64,000 nucleotides of DNA. Source: Rubrivivax sp. GTDB lineage: Bacteria > Pseudomonadota > Gammaproteobacteria > Burkholderiales > Burkholderiaceae_C. The notes below the pieces were generated by a model that saw only the letters and a list, made by a program, of their open reading frames with translations, made no database searches and was not told the origin of the DNA. The stretch spans positions 62,001-126,000 of the forward strand of contig JALHPF010000008.1 in the NCBI GenBank assembly GCA_022842595.1. The letters run 5' to 3'. The position numbers and the translations under genes were made by a program. Below are positions 21,927 to 30,684 of this stretch, piece after piece; position 1 is the stretch's first letter, and every line of letters starts with the position of its first letter.

Positions 21927-21987
21927 CCGCGGCTGAGCCGCGGTGCCTGGCTGAACGGCCCGCCCCTGTCGGGCCGTTTGCGTTTTT
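21927..21987 (+). terminator. Rho-independent terminator region downstream of PEP-CTERM gene
   Basis: AACGGCCCG-cccctgt-CGGGCCGTTT followed by gcGTTTTT (21954-21987); preceded by a second hairpin CCGCGGC-tga-GCCGCGG (21927-21943). Confidence 0.85.
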
Positions 21988-22024
21988 GCGGCGTTCGTTC
22001 AAGCCCGGCGCCTTTGGGGCCGAT

Positions 22025-23737
22025 ATGCCGGGTTGCGACCCGCATGTCCCCCACTTGGCCACTTTCAACACTCTGGCGATCAAGCCGCGCTTCGGCCCCC
22101 TGACGCGCGCGCTCATCGTCGACAGCCACATCACCACCAGCAACATCCTGGCCTCGCACCTGCGCATGCTGGGGCTGGGGCAGGTGGTGCAGTGCGCGCG
22201 CGCGGCCGAGGCCCTGCGCCACATCCAGGACGCCGGCTTCGACTTCGTGCTGTGCGAACAGCGCCTGGCCGACGGCACGATGGGCCAGGACCTGATCGAG
22301 GAACTGCGCCGCAGCGCCAGGCTTTCGCTGCGCACCGTGGTCATGGTGATCTCGGCCGATGCGGCCTACAACACGGTCGCCGAGGTCGCGGAATCGGCGG
22401 TCGACGGCTTCGTCATCCGCCCCTACAGCCCCGGCGGGCTGGAAGACCGACTGGTGGTCGCCTATCGACGCAAGGAACTCCTGAGCCCGGTGTTCGACGC
22501 GATCGAGGCCAACCGGCACGCCGACGCGTTGAAGATGTGCGAAACCCTGTACGGGCGACGGGCTCCGGGTTGGACCCACGCCGCGCGCCTGGGGGCCGAG
22601 CTGGCGCTGCGGCTGGACAAGCCGGCGCTGGCCTCGACCCTGTTCGAAACGGTGCTGGCGGTGAAGGCCGTTCCCTGGGCGAAGCTGGGTCTGGCGCGAA
22701 CGCTGGCAGCCACCGGCGCTGCCGGCGCAGCGCTGTCGACGATCGAGAACCTGCTGGCGACCGAACCCCGGTACGTGGACGCCTACGACGTTCTGGGCAA
22801 GCTGCATGCCGAACAGGGTGACCTGCAGGCCGCGCTGACGGCCTACCGCCAGGCCAGCCAGATCACGCCGGCTTCGGTGCAGCGGGCGCAGAAGTACGGC
22901 ATCCTGGCCTATTACGCCGAAGACCCGCTCACGGCGCAGGCCGCGCTGGAACGCGCCGCTGCGCTGGGCCGGGAAGCCGAGGACTTCGACCTGCAGACTC
23001 TGCTTCTGCTGGCCATGCTGCACTTTCGGCAGAAGGACACGGCTGCCCTGCAGGCCTGCCGCATGTCGATCGACCAGGCTTTGGCGACCGCGTCGCAGGC
23101 CGGCGCGAGCGGGGCCCGCCCGCAGCGCTTCGCCCAGATCATCCAGGCGCTGGACGACGCCCTGCAAGGCCGGCTGGCAGAGGCCGGGAAACTGGCGCTG
23201 GCACTGGCTTCGGGCATCGGGGAACCCAGCTTCGACATCGAAGCGGCCAGCAATCTGATGTCGCTGCTGGCGGCCTTGCAGACCGTCGCCGTGCCGCTGG
23301 ACCACGACAGCCAGACCGTACGGCGCCTGGGACTGCGCTTCTGCGTCGGCCGCCACGCCACCGAGGTCCTGGCCCAGGCCTGCCAGGACCATCCGCCCCA
23401 TGTCGCCACCTTGCGCCAGGCCCACGCCGAGATCGGCGAGATGGCGCAGGCCGCCCTGGGCCAGGTGCTGGCTGGCGACCCGCAGCGCGCGGTTGAACAG
23501 CTGCTGGCGCACACCGAGACCACCCACAACGCAAAGCTGTTGCACAGCGCCCAGGCCAGCCTGCAGCGCTACAGGGCCCGCATTGCCGAGGCCGAGCGTC
23601 TGCAGGCGCGTTGTGACGAGCTGCAGAGCATCTGGGGCAGTGTGGCCAGACACTCGCAGCCGCTGGCTTCGGCCGAAGAGGACGCGCCCGCCACCCGCAG
23701 CCCCGCCGCGACGGGCCCGGCCAAGCAGATGGCCTGA
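22025..23737 (+). CDS. Receiver-like domain protein with C-terminal TPR repeats (atypical response regulator)
   Basis: ALIVDSHITTSNILASHLRMLG...FDFVLCEQRLADG...VVMVISADAAYNTVAEVAESAVDGFVIRPYSPGGL then TPR-like helices; ATG at 22025. Confidence 0.8.
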   Translation: MPGCDPHVPHLATFNTLAIKPRFGPLTRALIVDSHITTSNILASHLRMLGLGQVVQCARAAEALRHIQDAGFDFVLCEQRLADGTMGQDLIEELRRSARLSLRTVVMVISADAAYNTVAEVAESAVDGFVIRPYSPGGLEDRLVVAYRRKELLSPVFDAIEANRHADALKMCETLYGRRAPGWTHAARLGAELALRLDKPALASTLFETVLAVKAVPWAKLGLARTLAATGAAGAALSTIENLLATEPRYVDAYDVLGKLHAEQGDLQAALTAYRQASQITPASVQRAQKYGILAYYAEDPLTAQAALERAAALGREAEDFDLQTLLLLAMLHFRQKDTAALQACRMSIDQALATASQAGASGARPQRFAQIIQALDDALQGRLAEAGKLALALASGIGEPSFDIEAASNLMSLLAALQTVAVPLDHDSQTVRRLGLRFCVGRHATEVLAQACQDHPPHVATLRQAHAEIGEMAQAALGQVLAGDPQRAVEQLLAHTETTHNAKLLHSAQASLQRYRARIAEAERLQARCDELQSIWGSVARHSQPLASAEEDAPATRSPAATGPAKQMA

Positions 23738-23750
23738 GACAATCGGGTCG

Positions 23751-25142
23751 ATGCCCGACTGGATCCCCTTCCTGGCGCTGGCCCTGCTGGCGCTGAACCT
23801 GTTGTTGTTGCTGTGGCTGGCCGCGCGCCGGCCTGATGAAGCCGCCGCACGGCGGACGGCCGAACAGGCCAGCGCGCTCATCGAACGGCTGGAACGCGAA
23901 CTGCGCGACGAACTCGGCCGCCAGGGGCAGGGCACGCGGGGCGACCTGGCCACCTTCCAGCAGATGCTGCTGGCGCAAAGCGGCGACGTCGCCCGCACCC
24001 AGAACGAACAGATCGACGCGTTCCGTGTGCAGCTGGCGGCCACCCAGCAGCAGCAGGACGCCGCCCTGCGCCGCTTCAGCGACACCCTGGCCGAGCAGTT
24101 GCGCGGGCTGTCCGACAGCAACGAAAGGCGCCAGACCGAGATGCGCCAGGCCGTCGAAACCCGCCTGGCCGCGCTGCAGGAAGGCAACGAGAAGAAGCTC
24201 GAGCAAATGCGCGCCACGGTCGACGAAAAGCTGCACGCGACACTGGAAACCCGCCTGGGCGAGAGCTTCAAGCAGGTGGCCGACCGCCTGGAGCAGGTGC
24301 ACAAGGGCCTGGGCGAGATGCAGACGCTGGCGCGCGACGTCGGCTCGCTGAACCGGGTGCTGACGAACGTGAAGACCCGCGGCATCTTCGGCGAAATGCA
24401 GCTGGCCGGCCTGCTGGAACAGGTGTTCACGCCCGAGCAGTACGCCGTCAATGTGGCCACCGTGCCCGGCAGCAGCGAACGTGTGGAATTTGCCGTCCGC
24501 CTGCCGGGCCAGCGCAGCGACGGCGCACCCCTGTGGCTGCCGATCGACGCCAAGTTCCCGCGTGAAGACTACGAACGCCTGCTCGAAGCCCAGGACCGTG
24601 CCGACCCGCTGGCCGTGGAAGCGGCGGCCAAGGCCATCGAGAACCGCCTGCGCCTGGAAGCCCGCAGCATCCGCGAAAAATACGTGTCGCCGCCGCACAC
24701 CACCGACTTCGGCATCCTCTTCGTGCCCACCGAAGGCCTGTACGCCGAAGCCCTGCGCCGGCCCGGCCTGCTCGAGGCCCTGCAGCGCGAACACAAGGTG
24801 ATGCTGGCCGGCCCGACCACGCTCCTGGCCACGCTGACGAGCCTGCAGATGGGGTTCCGCACGCTGGCGCTGGAAAAACGGTCGGCCGAAGTCTGGGAAG
24901 TGCTGGGCGCGGTGAAAACCGAATTCGGCAAGTTCGGCGATGTGCTGGCCAAGACCAAGAAGAAGCTCGGCGAAGCCAGCGACACGCTCGACGCCGCGGC
25001 GGTGCGAACACGCGCCATGGAACGCCGTCTGAAGAGCGTCGAAGCCTTGCCCGAAGCCCAGGTGGCCGCGCTGCTGCCGGGCCTGGGCCACGCGAGTGCC
25101 AGCGATGCCGAGGCCGATGCCGACGGCGACAGCGATGGCTGA
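23751..25142 (+). CDS. rmuC: DNA recombination protein RmuC homologue
   Basis: N-terminal TM then coiled coil; VKTRGIFGEMQLAGLLEQVFTPEQYAVN; WLPIDAKFPREDYERL; MLAGPTTLLATLTSLQMGFRTLALEKRSAEVWEVLG. Confidence 0.93.
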   Translation: MPDWIPFLALALLALNLLLLLWLAARRPDEAAARRTAEQASALIERLERELRDELGRQGQGTRGDLATFQQMLLAQSGDVARTQNEQIDAFRVQLAATQQQQDAALRRFSDTLAEQLRGLSDSNERRQTEMRQAVETRLAALQEGNEKKLEQMRATVDEKLHATLETRLGESFKQVADRLEQVHKGLGEMQTLARDVGSLNRVLTNVKTRGIFGEMQLAGLLEQVFTPEQYAVNVATVPGSSERVEFAVRLPGQRSDGAPLWLPIDAKFPREDYERLLEAQDRADPLAVEAAAKAIENRLRLEARSIREKYVSPPHTTDFGILFVPTEGLYAEALRRPGLLEALQREHKVMLAGPTTLLATLTSLQMGFRTLALEKRSAEVWEVLGAVKTEFGKFGDVLAKTKKKLGEASDTLDAAAVRTRAMERRLKSVEALPEAQVAALLPGLGHASASDAEADADGDSDG

Positions 25143-26349
25143 GGCCGGGCTGCCTTCGCCATCTTCATCACCACCGGCGGCCGACGGCGGCCGCGTGCTC
25201 GTGGCATTGATCGTCGGACAACTGGGCCTGCATTCGGCGATGGCCGGGTTGCGGCTGGCCGCACCGCTGCAGGCTCTGCGCGAGGGCTACAGCGCCTGGG
25301 CCGTGGGCCTGCTGCTGGCCTTGTTCGCGGCAGCGCCTGTGCTGCTGGCCCTGCATGCAGGACGGCTGGCCGACCGCCTGGGTTACCACCGCCCGGTGCT
25401 GATGGCAGCCGGCCTGGCCGCCACCGGCATGGCGCTGGCGGTGGCCGCCAGCCTCTTCACCGGCAGCTGGCACTTTGCGCTGTTGTGCGCCGCCGCCACC
25501 CTTGCCGGCAGCGGCGCGAACATGGGCATGCTCACCATCCAGCGCACCGCCGGCGTGGCCGCGCGTGACGCCACCGAGCGGGTGCGCATCTTCAGCTGGC
25601 TGGGGATCGCGCCTTCCTTCGCCAATGTGCTGGGTCCGGTGGCCGTGGGTTTCATGATCGACGCCCAGGGCTTCACGGCCGCCTACCTGATGCTGCTGGC
25701 GATGCCGCTGATGACCGTGTTGTCGGCGCGCCGCGTGCCAAGGCTGCCACCCCCAGCGCCGAAGCTGGAGGTGCCCGGCCGCCGCGCCTGGGACCTGCTG
25801 CGCGCGCCTGGCATGAAGCGGCTTCTGGCGATCAACTGGCTGCTGTCGATGTGCTGGGACGTGCACAGCTTTGCCGTGCCCATCCTGGGGCACGAGCGCG
25901 GCTTTTCGGCCAGCACCATCGGCCTCGTGCTGGGCAGTTTCACGCTGTCGGTGACGCTGGTGCGACTGATCGTGCCGCTGGTGGCGCACCGCCTGCAGGA
26001 CACCGTGGTGCTGCGCGCCGCGATGCTGGGCACGGCGGCAGTCTTTGCGCTCTATCCGCTGGCCGGCACACCGGTGCTGATGATGCTGTGTGCGGTGGTG
26101 CTTGGCGTCACGCTGGGGGCGGTTCAGCCGGTGGTGATGAACACCTTGCACCACCTGACACCCGACGATCGCCACGGCGAGGCGCTGGCCTTCCGCTCGA
26201 TGGCCATCAATGCGTCGAGCACGATGATGCCGCTGGTCTTCGGTGCCACCGGAGCGCTCGTCGGCGCTGCCGTGCTGTTCTGGACCGTGGGCGGCGCCGT
26301 GGGCGCTGGCGCCTGGCTGGCGCGGCGCTTCGAGCCTGCGCCTGCCTGA
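25135..26349 (+). CDS. MFS transporter
   Basis: About 12 hydrophobic segments; GRLADRLGYHRPVL loop motif. Confidence 0.85.
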   Translation: MAEAGLPSPSSSPPAADGGRVLVALIVGQLGLHSAMAGLRLAAPLQALREGYSAWAVGLLLALFAAAPVLLALHAGRLADRLGYHRPVLMAAGLAATGMALAVAASLFTGSWHFALLCAAATLAGSGANMGMLTIQRTAGVAARDATERVRIFSWLGIAPSFANVLGPVAVGFMIDAQGFTAAYLMLLAMPLMTVLSARRVPRLPPPAPKLEVPGRRAWDLLRAPGMKRLLAINWLLSMCWDVHSFAVPILGHERGFSASTIGLVLGSFTLSVTLVRLIVPLVAHRLQDTVVLRAAMLGTAAVFALYPLAGTPVLMMLCAVVLGVTLGAVQPVVMNTLHHLTPDDRHGEALAFRSMAINASSTMMPLVFGATGALVGAAVLFWTVGGAVGAGAWLARRFEPAPA

Positions 26350-26374
26350 GGCCGCCCGGGCCTGTGCGCCGCGC

Positions 26375-27106
26375 CTAGAACCGAACGCTGCCAGGTGCCG
26401 GTGCCGAGGCAGCTTCGGCCGCCGCCGCCCGGGCGGCAGCACGGGCCGCGGCACGCGACGAGGTCGCCGCAGGCGAAGCTGTTGCCGAAGCCTCGACGAC
26501 TGCCGGCCGCGGTGGCATTTCGACCAACGCCATGGGGGGTGGTGGCTGCCAGCCCTTGGGCAGCTTGCTTTCGCGCGGGTAGCCGGCAGCGTCGAGGTAG
26601 GCCGCCCATTCGCCTTCCGAGAAACCACGCACTGGCTGCGCGCCGATGGTCAGCGCCGGCACGCTGCGCGCGCCGACCAGAGTGATCAAGGCCTGGGCGT
26701 CCTGCTCGGTGCTGACGAGACGTTCGCGGTAGGGCACACCACGCTGCCCCAGCCATTGGCGGCCGCTGTCGCAGGCCGGACAGTCGCCCGAGGTATAGAG
26801 CGTGACGGGGTAACGTTGCGTCAGCTGCCGCAGTTCCGCCGGCAGGTTGACGGCCGTGGGGGCGGCAGCGGCGGCAGCTGCTGCCCGGCCCAGCGGGGTG
26901 ACCCTTGCGCGGGTGTCGGCCGGCGGCCGGTCGGTATAGGTGACGCTGCCGTCCGGGCCCACCACCTTGTACTGGGCCAGCGCCGGGCCGGCGCCGGCCA
27001 GGGCCAGCAAGCCGGCGCAGAGCAGGGGTGACAGCAGGGGTGAGAGCAGGGGTGAGAAGGGCCGCTGAAGACGCGTGGTTGCTCCGTGCATGGATGCTCC
27101 GTTCAA
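26375..27106 (-). CDS. DUF4124/glutaredoxin-like domain secreted protein
   Basis: Signal peptide; YKVVGPDGSVTYTDRPPAD (DUF4124-like); VTLYTSGDCPACDSGRQWLGQRGVPYRERLV with CxxC; start could be 27091. Confidence 0.75.
   Translation of the reverse strand: MNGASMHGATTRLQRPFSPLLSPLLSPLLCAGLLALAGAGPALAQYKVVGPDGSVTYTDRPPADTRARVTPLGRAAAAAAAAPTAVNLPAELRQLTQRYPVTLYTSGDCPACDSGRQWLGQRGVPYRERLVSTEQDAQALITLVGARSVPALTIGAQPVRGFSEGEWAAYLDAAGYPRESKLPKGWQPPPPMALVEMPPRPAVVEASATASPAATSSRAAARAAARAAAAEAASAPAPGSVRF
27021..27056. repeat. Three 12-bp tandem repeats (agcaggggtgac/g) in the signal-peptide coding region
   Basis: agcaggggtgac agcaggggtgag agcaggggtgag; encodes SPLLSPLLSPLL on minus strand. Confidence 0.85.
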
Positions 27107-29124
27107 GCCAGGCCCTGGTGACGCAGCAGGGCGTCGAGCTGGGGTTCACGGCCACGGAAGGCCTTGAAGCTGTCGATCGCCGGGCGACTGCCGCCGACTT
27201 CGAGGATGCTCGTGCGAAAACGTGCGCCGGTGTCGGGGTCGAAGACGCCAGCTTCCTCGAAGGCGCTGAAGGCGTCGGCAGACAGCACTTCGGCCCAGGC
27301 GTAGCCGTAGTAGCCCGCGGCATAGCCGCCATCGAACAGGTGCGTGAAGCTGTGCGGGTAGCGCATGAAGTCGGGCGGCAGCACCGGCGCCACCTCGGCG
27401 CTGACCTCGCGCGCCAGCGGCAGCAGCCGCTGTTCGCTGCCGGGTTCGAGGTGCAGGCGCATGTCGAACAGCGCGAACTCGCAGTGCCGCACCATGCGCA
27501 GGCCATTCTGGAAATGGCGTGCCGCCTGCATGCGGTCGAACAGCGCGCGCGGCAGCGGCTGGCCGGTGTCGACATGGGCGCTCAGGCGCTGCAGCACTTC
27601 CCATTCCCAACAGAAGTTCTCCATGAACTGGCTGGGCAATTCGCAGGCGTCCCATTCCACGCCCGAGATGCCGGCCACGGCCAGTTCGTCCACCTGCGTC
27701 AGCATGTGGTGCAGGCCATGGCCGAATTCGTGGAACAAGGTGATCAGGTCGTCGTGCGTCAGCAGCGTGGGTTTGTCGCCCACCGGCGGTGCGAAGTTGC
27801 ACACCAGGTGTGCCAGCGGCAGCTGCAGCGCGCCGTCGGGGCGCTGCCAGCGCTGGCGCGCGTCGTCCATCCAGGCGCCCGAACCCTTGCCCGGGCGCGC
27901 CAGCAGGTCGAGGTAGAAGCCGGCGATGGGCTGAGCCCCGCGCCAGACGCGGAAGAAGCGCGCGCTGGCGTGCCACAGCGGGGCCTGGTCTTCGCGGATG
28001 GCCACGCCGAACAGCGTCTCGACCAGCCGGAACAGCCCCTCCAGCACCCGCGGCAGCGTGAAGTACTGCTTGACCTCGGCGCTGCTGAAGGCGAAGCGCT
28101 GCTGCTTGAGCTTCTCGCCGACATAGGCGCGGTCCCAGGCCTGCAGGTCGGCGATGCCCAGCGCGCCAGAGGCGAATTCACGCAGCTCGGCGAGTTCGCG
28201 GTCGGCATGCGGCCGGGCACGGCCTGCCAGGTCGCGCAGGAAGCCCAGCACTTCCTCGGGCGATTTCGCCATCTTCGGCACCAGCGAAAGGTGGGCGAAG
28301 CTGGGCAGGCTGAGCAAGGCTGCTTCTTCCTGGCGCAGGGCCACCAATTCCTGGACGATGGCGCTGTTGTCGTGCTCGGGCGTGCCCAGCTCGCTGGCGC
28401 GGGTGTTGTAGGCGCGAAAGAGCGTCTCGCGCAGGGACCGGCTGTCGGCGTACTGCAGCAGCGGGATGTAGCAGGGCATCTGCAGGGTGAGCTTGCAGCC
28501 TTCACGGCCGTCGGCAGCAGCGGCCTGGCGCGCCGTCTGCACCACGTCGGCCGGCACGCCGGCCAGTTCGGCTTCGGTCACGAACAACGAGAACGCGTCG
28601 GTCGCGTCGAGCACATGGTCGCCAAAGCTTTGCGACAAGGCGGCGCTGCGTTCCTGGATCGTGGCAAAGCGCTCGCGTGCGGCGCCCTGCAGTTCTGCGC
28701 CACCCAGCACGAAGTCGCGCAGTGCGTCTTCGAGGGCCTTGCGGCGTGCCGGGCTCAGCTGCGCGGCGCCGGGGCTGGCGGCGACGGCCTTGTACTTGGC
28801 GAAGAGGCGATCGTCGGCGCCCAGCCGGGTGTAGAAATCGACGACGCGGGGCAGGTTCTGGCCATGTGCGGCGCGCAGTGCGGGCGTGTCGGCCACTGAC
28901 TGCAGGAAGCAGACATTGCCCCAGGCGGTGCGCAGCCGCTCGACAGCCACGTCCAGCACGGTGGCCATGGCGTCGTACTCGGCCGGCACTTCGGGGCTGA
29001 CGACCCGCTCCAGTGCCGCGTCAGCAGCGGCCAGGAGCATGTCGACAGCCGGGGTGACGTGTTCGGGCCGGATGGCGTCGAAAGGAGGCAGCTCGGTGTG
29101 CTGCAGCAAGGGGTTGTCGTTCAT
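27103..29124 (-). CDS. prlC: M3 family metallopeptidase, oligopeptidase A
   Basis: [13 protein letters not shown] (HExxH), N-term [17 protein letters not shown]. Confidence 0.93.
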   Translation of the reverse strand: MNDNPLLQHTELPPFDAIRPEHVTPAVDMLLAAADAALERVVSPEVPAEYDAMATVLDVAVERLRTAWGNVCFLQSVADTPALRAAHGQNLPRVVDFYTRLGADDRLFAKYKAVAASPGAAQLSPARRKALEDALRDFVLGGAELQGAARERFATIQERSAALSQSFGDHVLDATDAFSLFVTEAELAGVPADVVQTARQAAAADGREGCKLTLQMPCYIPLLQYADSRSLRETLFRAYNTRASELGTPEHDNSAIVQELVALRQEEAALLSLPSFAHLSLVPKMAKSPEEVLGFLRDLAGRARPHADRELAELREFASGALGIADLQAWDRAYVGEKLKQQRFAFSSAEVKQYFTLPRVLEGLFRLVETLFGVAIREDQAPLWHASARFFRVWRGAQPIAGFYLDLLARPGKGSGAWMDDARQRWQRPDGALQLPLAHLVCNFAPPVGDKPTLLTHDDLITLFHEFGHGLHHMLTQVDELAVAGISGVEWDACELPSQFMENFCWEWEVLQRLSAHVDTGQPLPRALFDRMQAARHFQNGLRMVRHCEFALFDMRLHLEPGSEQRLLPLAREVSAEVAPVLPPDFMRYPHSFTHLFDGGYAAGYYGYAWAEVLSADAFSAFEEAGVFDPDTGARFRTSILEVGGSRPAIDSFKAFRGREPQLDALLRHQGLA

Positions 29125-29978
29125 GTGCGGGCCTCCGCCGCCTGCAGGGTGTTGACAAGCAGCATGGTGATTGTCATCGGCCCGACCCCGCCAGGCACGG
29201 GGGTGATCCACCCCTCGGGGCCCAGGGCTTCACGCACGGCCGGGAAATCGACGTCGCCGCACAGCTTGCCTTCGTCGTTCCGGTTCATGCCCACGTCGAC
29301 GACCACGGCGCCGGGCTTGACCATGTCGGCGCGCAAGGTGTTGCGCCGGCCCACGGCCACCACCACGACGTCGGCGGCGCGGGTGTGCAGGGCGAGGTCG
29401 GGCGTGGCACTGTGGCACACGGTGACGGTGGCGTGGGCCTGCAGCAGCAGCAGCGCCATCGGCTTGCCCACGGTATTGCTGCGGCCGATGACCACGGCGT
29501 GCTTGCCGCGCAGGTCCAGGCCCGTGCTTTCGATCAGCTTCATGCAGCCATAGGGCGTGGCCGGGCGCAGTCCGGGCAGGCCGGCCATAAGGCAGCCCGC
29601 GGAGTGCACCGAGAATCCGTCGACGTCCTTTTCAGTGGCGATGGATTCGATCACCCGGTGCGAGTCGATGTGCCGAGGCAGTGGCATCTGCACCAGGATG
29701 CCGTGGATGGCGGGGTCGGCATTCAGCGCCGCCACGCGCGCCAGGAGTGCGGCTTCGGTGAGCGTGGCGTCATAGCGCTCCAGCACCGAATGCAGGCCCT
29801 GTTCCTCGCAGGCCTTGACCTTGTTGCGCACGTAGACGGCGCTGGCCGGGTCGTCGCCGACGAGGATCACGGCGAGGCCGGGCCGGCGGCCGGCGGCCGT
29901 CAGTGCTGCGGCGCGCTGGCCCAGCTGGGCCCGCATGTCACGGGACAGTGCCAGTCCATCGATCAGTTGAGCGGTCAT
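29121..29978 (-). CDS. folD: Bifunctional methylenetetrahydrofolate dehydrogenase/methenyltetrahydrofolate cyclohydrolase
   Basis: [56 protein letters not shown]. Confidence 0.95.
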   Translation of the reverse strand: MTAQLIDGLALSRDMRAQLGQRAAALTAAGRRPGLAVILVGDDPASAVYVRNKVKACEEQGLHSVLERYDATLTEAALLARVAALNADPAIHGILVQMPLPRHIDSHRVIESIATEKDVDGFSVHSAGCLMAGLPGLRPATPYGCMKLIESTGLDLRGKHAVVIGRSNTVGKPMALLLLQAHATVTVCHSATPDLALHTRAADVVVVAVGRRNTLRADMVKPGAVVVDVGMNRNDEGKLCGDVDFPAVREALGPEGWITPVPGGVGPMTITMLLVNTLQAAEART

Positions 29979-29998
29979 TTCGGGTCCGTGCAGGTCAA

Positions 29999-30026
29999 GA
30001 AAAAAGGCCGCTTGCGGGCGGCCTTC
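29999..30026 (-). terminator. Rho-independent terminator downstream of the FixJ-like regulator
   Basis: Minus strand AAGGCCGC-ccgcaa-GCGGCCTTTTTT: stem plus T tract. Confidence 0.85.
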
Positions 30027-30060
30027 TCGGGTGGGAAGAGTTCGGCAGCCAGCCTTCGCT

Positions 30061-30684
30061 TCAGGCCTTGCTCTGCGCGCCCAGCGCGATCTTCAGCAAG
30101 TCGGCCACAGTATTGGCGTTCAGCTTTTCCATGATGTTGGCGCGGTGCGCTTCGACGGTCTTGATGCTGATGCCCAGGTCGTCGGCGATCTGCTTGTTGA
30201 GGCGGCCGGCGACGATACGTTCCAGTACCTGGGCTTCACGCGTGGTCAGGCGCGACAGCAGGGCGTCGCGGCTGGCCTGTTCCTGGTGCTGGCTGAAAGC
30301 GCTGCGCGCCTGGTCCAGCATGCGTTCGACCAGGCTCAGGAGTTCTTCTTCCTTGAAGGGCTTCTCGATGAAGTCCATCGCGCCCTTCTTCATGGTCTGC
30401 ACCGCCATCGGCACGTCGCCGTGGCCGGTGATGAAGACGATGGGCAGGGGGCTCTTGCGCTCGAGCAGCCGGTCCTGAAGTTCCAGGCCGCTCATGCCGT
30501 CCATGCGGATGTCGGCGATGAGGCAGGCGACCTCACGGGGGTCGAAGCGGCTCAGGAAGGATTCCGACGAGTCGAAGCACTTGACGCGGTAGTCCTTGCC
30601 CTCGAGCAGCCATTGCAAGGAATCGCGCACCGCTTCGTCGTCGTCGACGACATAGACGGTGCCTTTTTTCGGGATCAGGCTCAT
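30061..30684 (-). CDS. FixJ/TodT-type two-component response regulator (REC + LuxR HTH)
   Basis: [85 protein letters not shown]. Confidence 0.94.
   Translation of the reverse strand: MSLIPKKGTVYVVDDDEAVRDSLQWLLEGKDYRVKCFDSSESFLSRFDPREVACLIADIRMDGMSGLELQDRLLERKSPLPIVFITGHGDVPMAVQTMKKGAMDFIEKPFKEEELLSLVERMLDQARSAFSQHQEQASRDALLSRLTTREAQVLERIVAGRLNKQIADDLGISIKTVEAHRANIMEKLNANTVADLLKIALGAQSKA

Noticed and set aside
21815-24553. 912-aa minus-strand ORF opposite the receiver-TPR and rmuC genes
   Set aside because: Ser/Arg- and Gln/Gly-rich without motifs; plus strand has recognisable proteins
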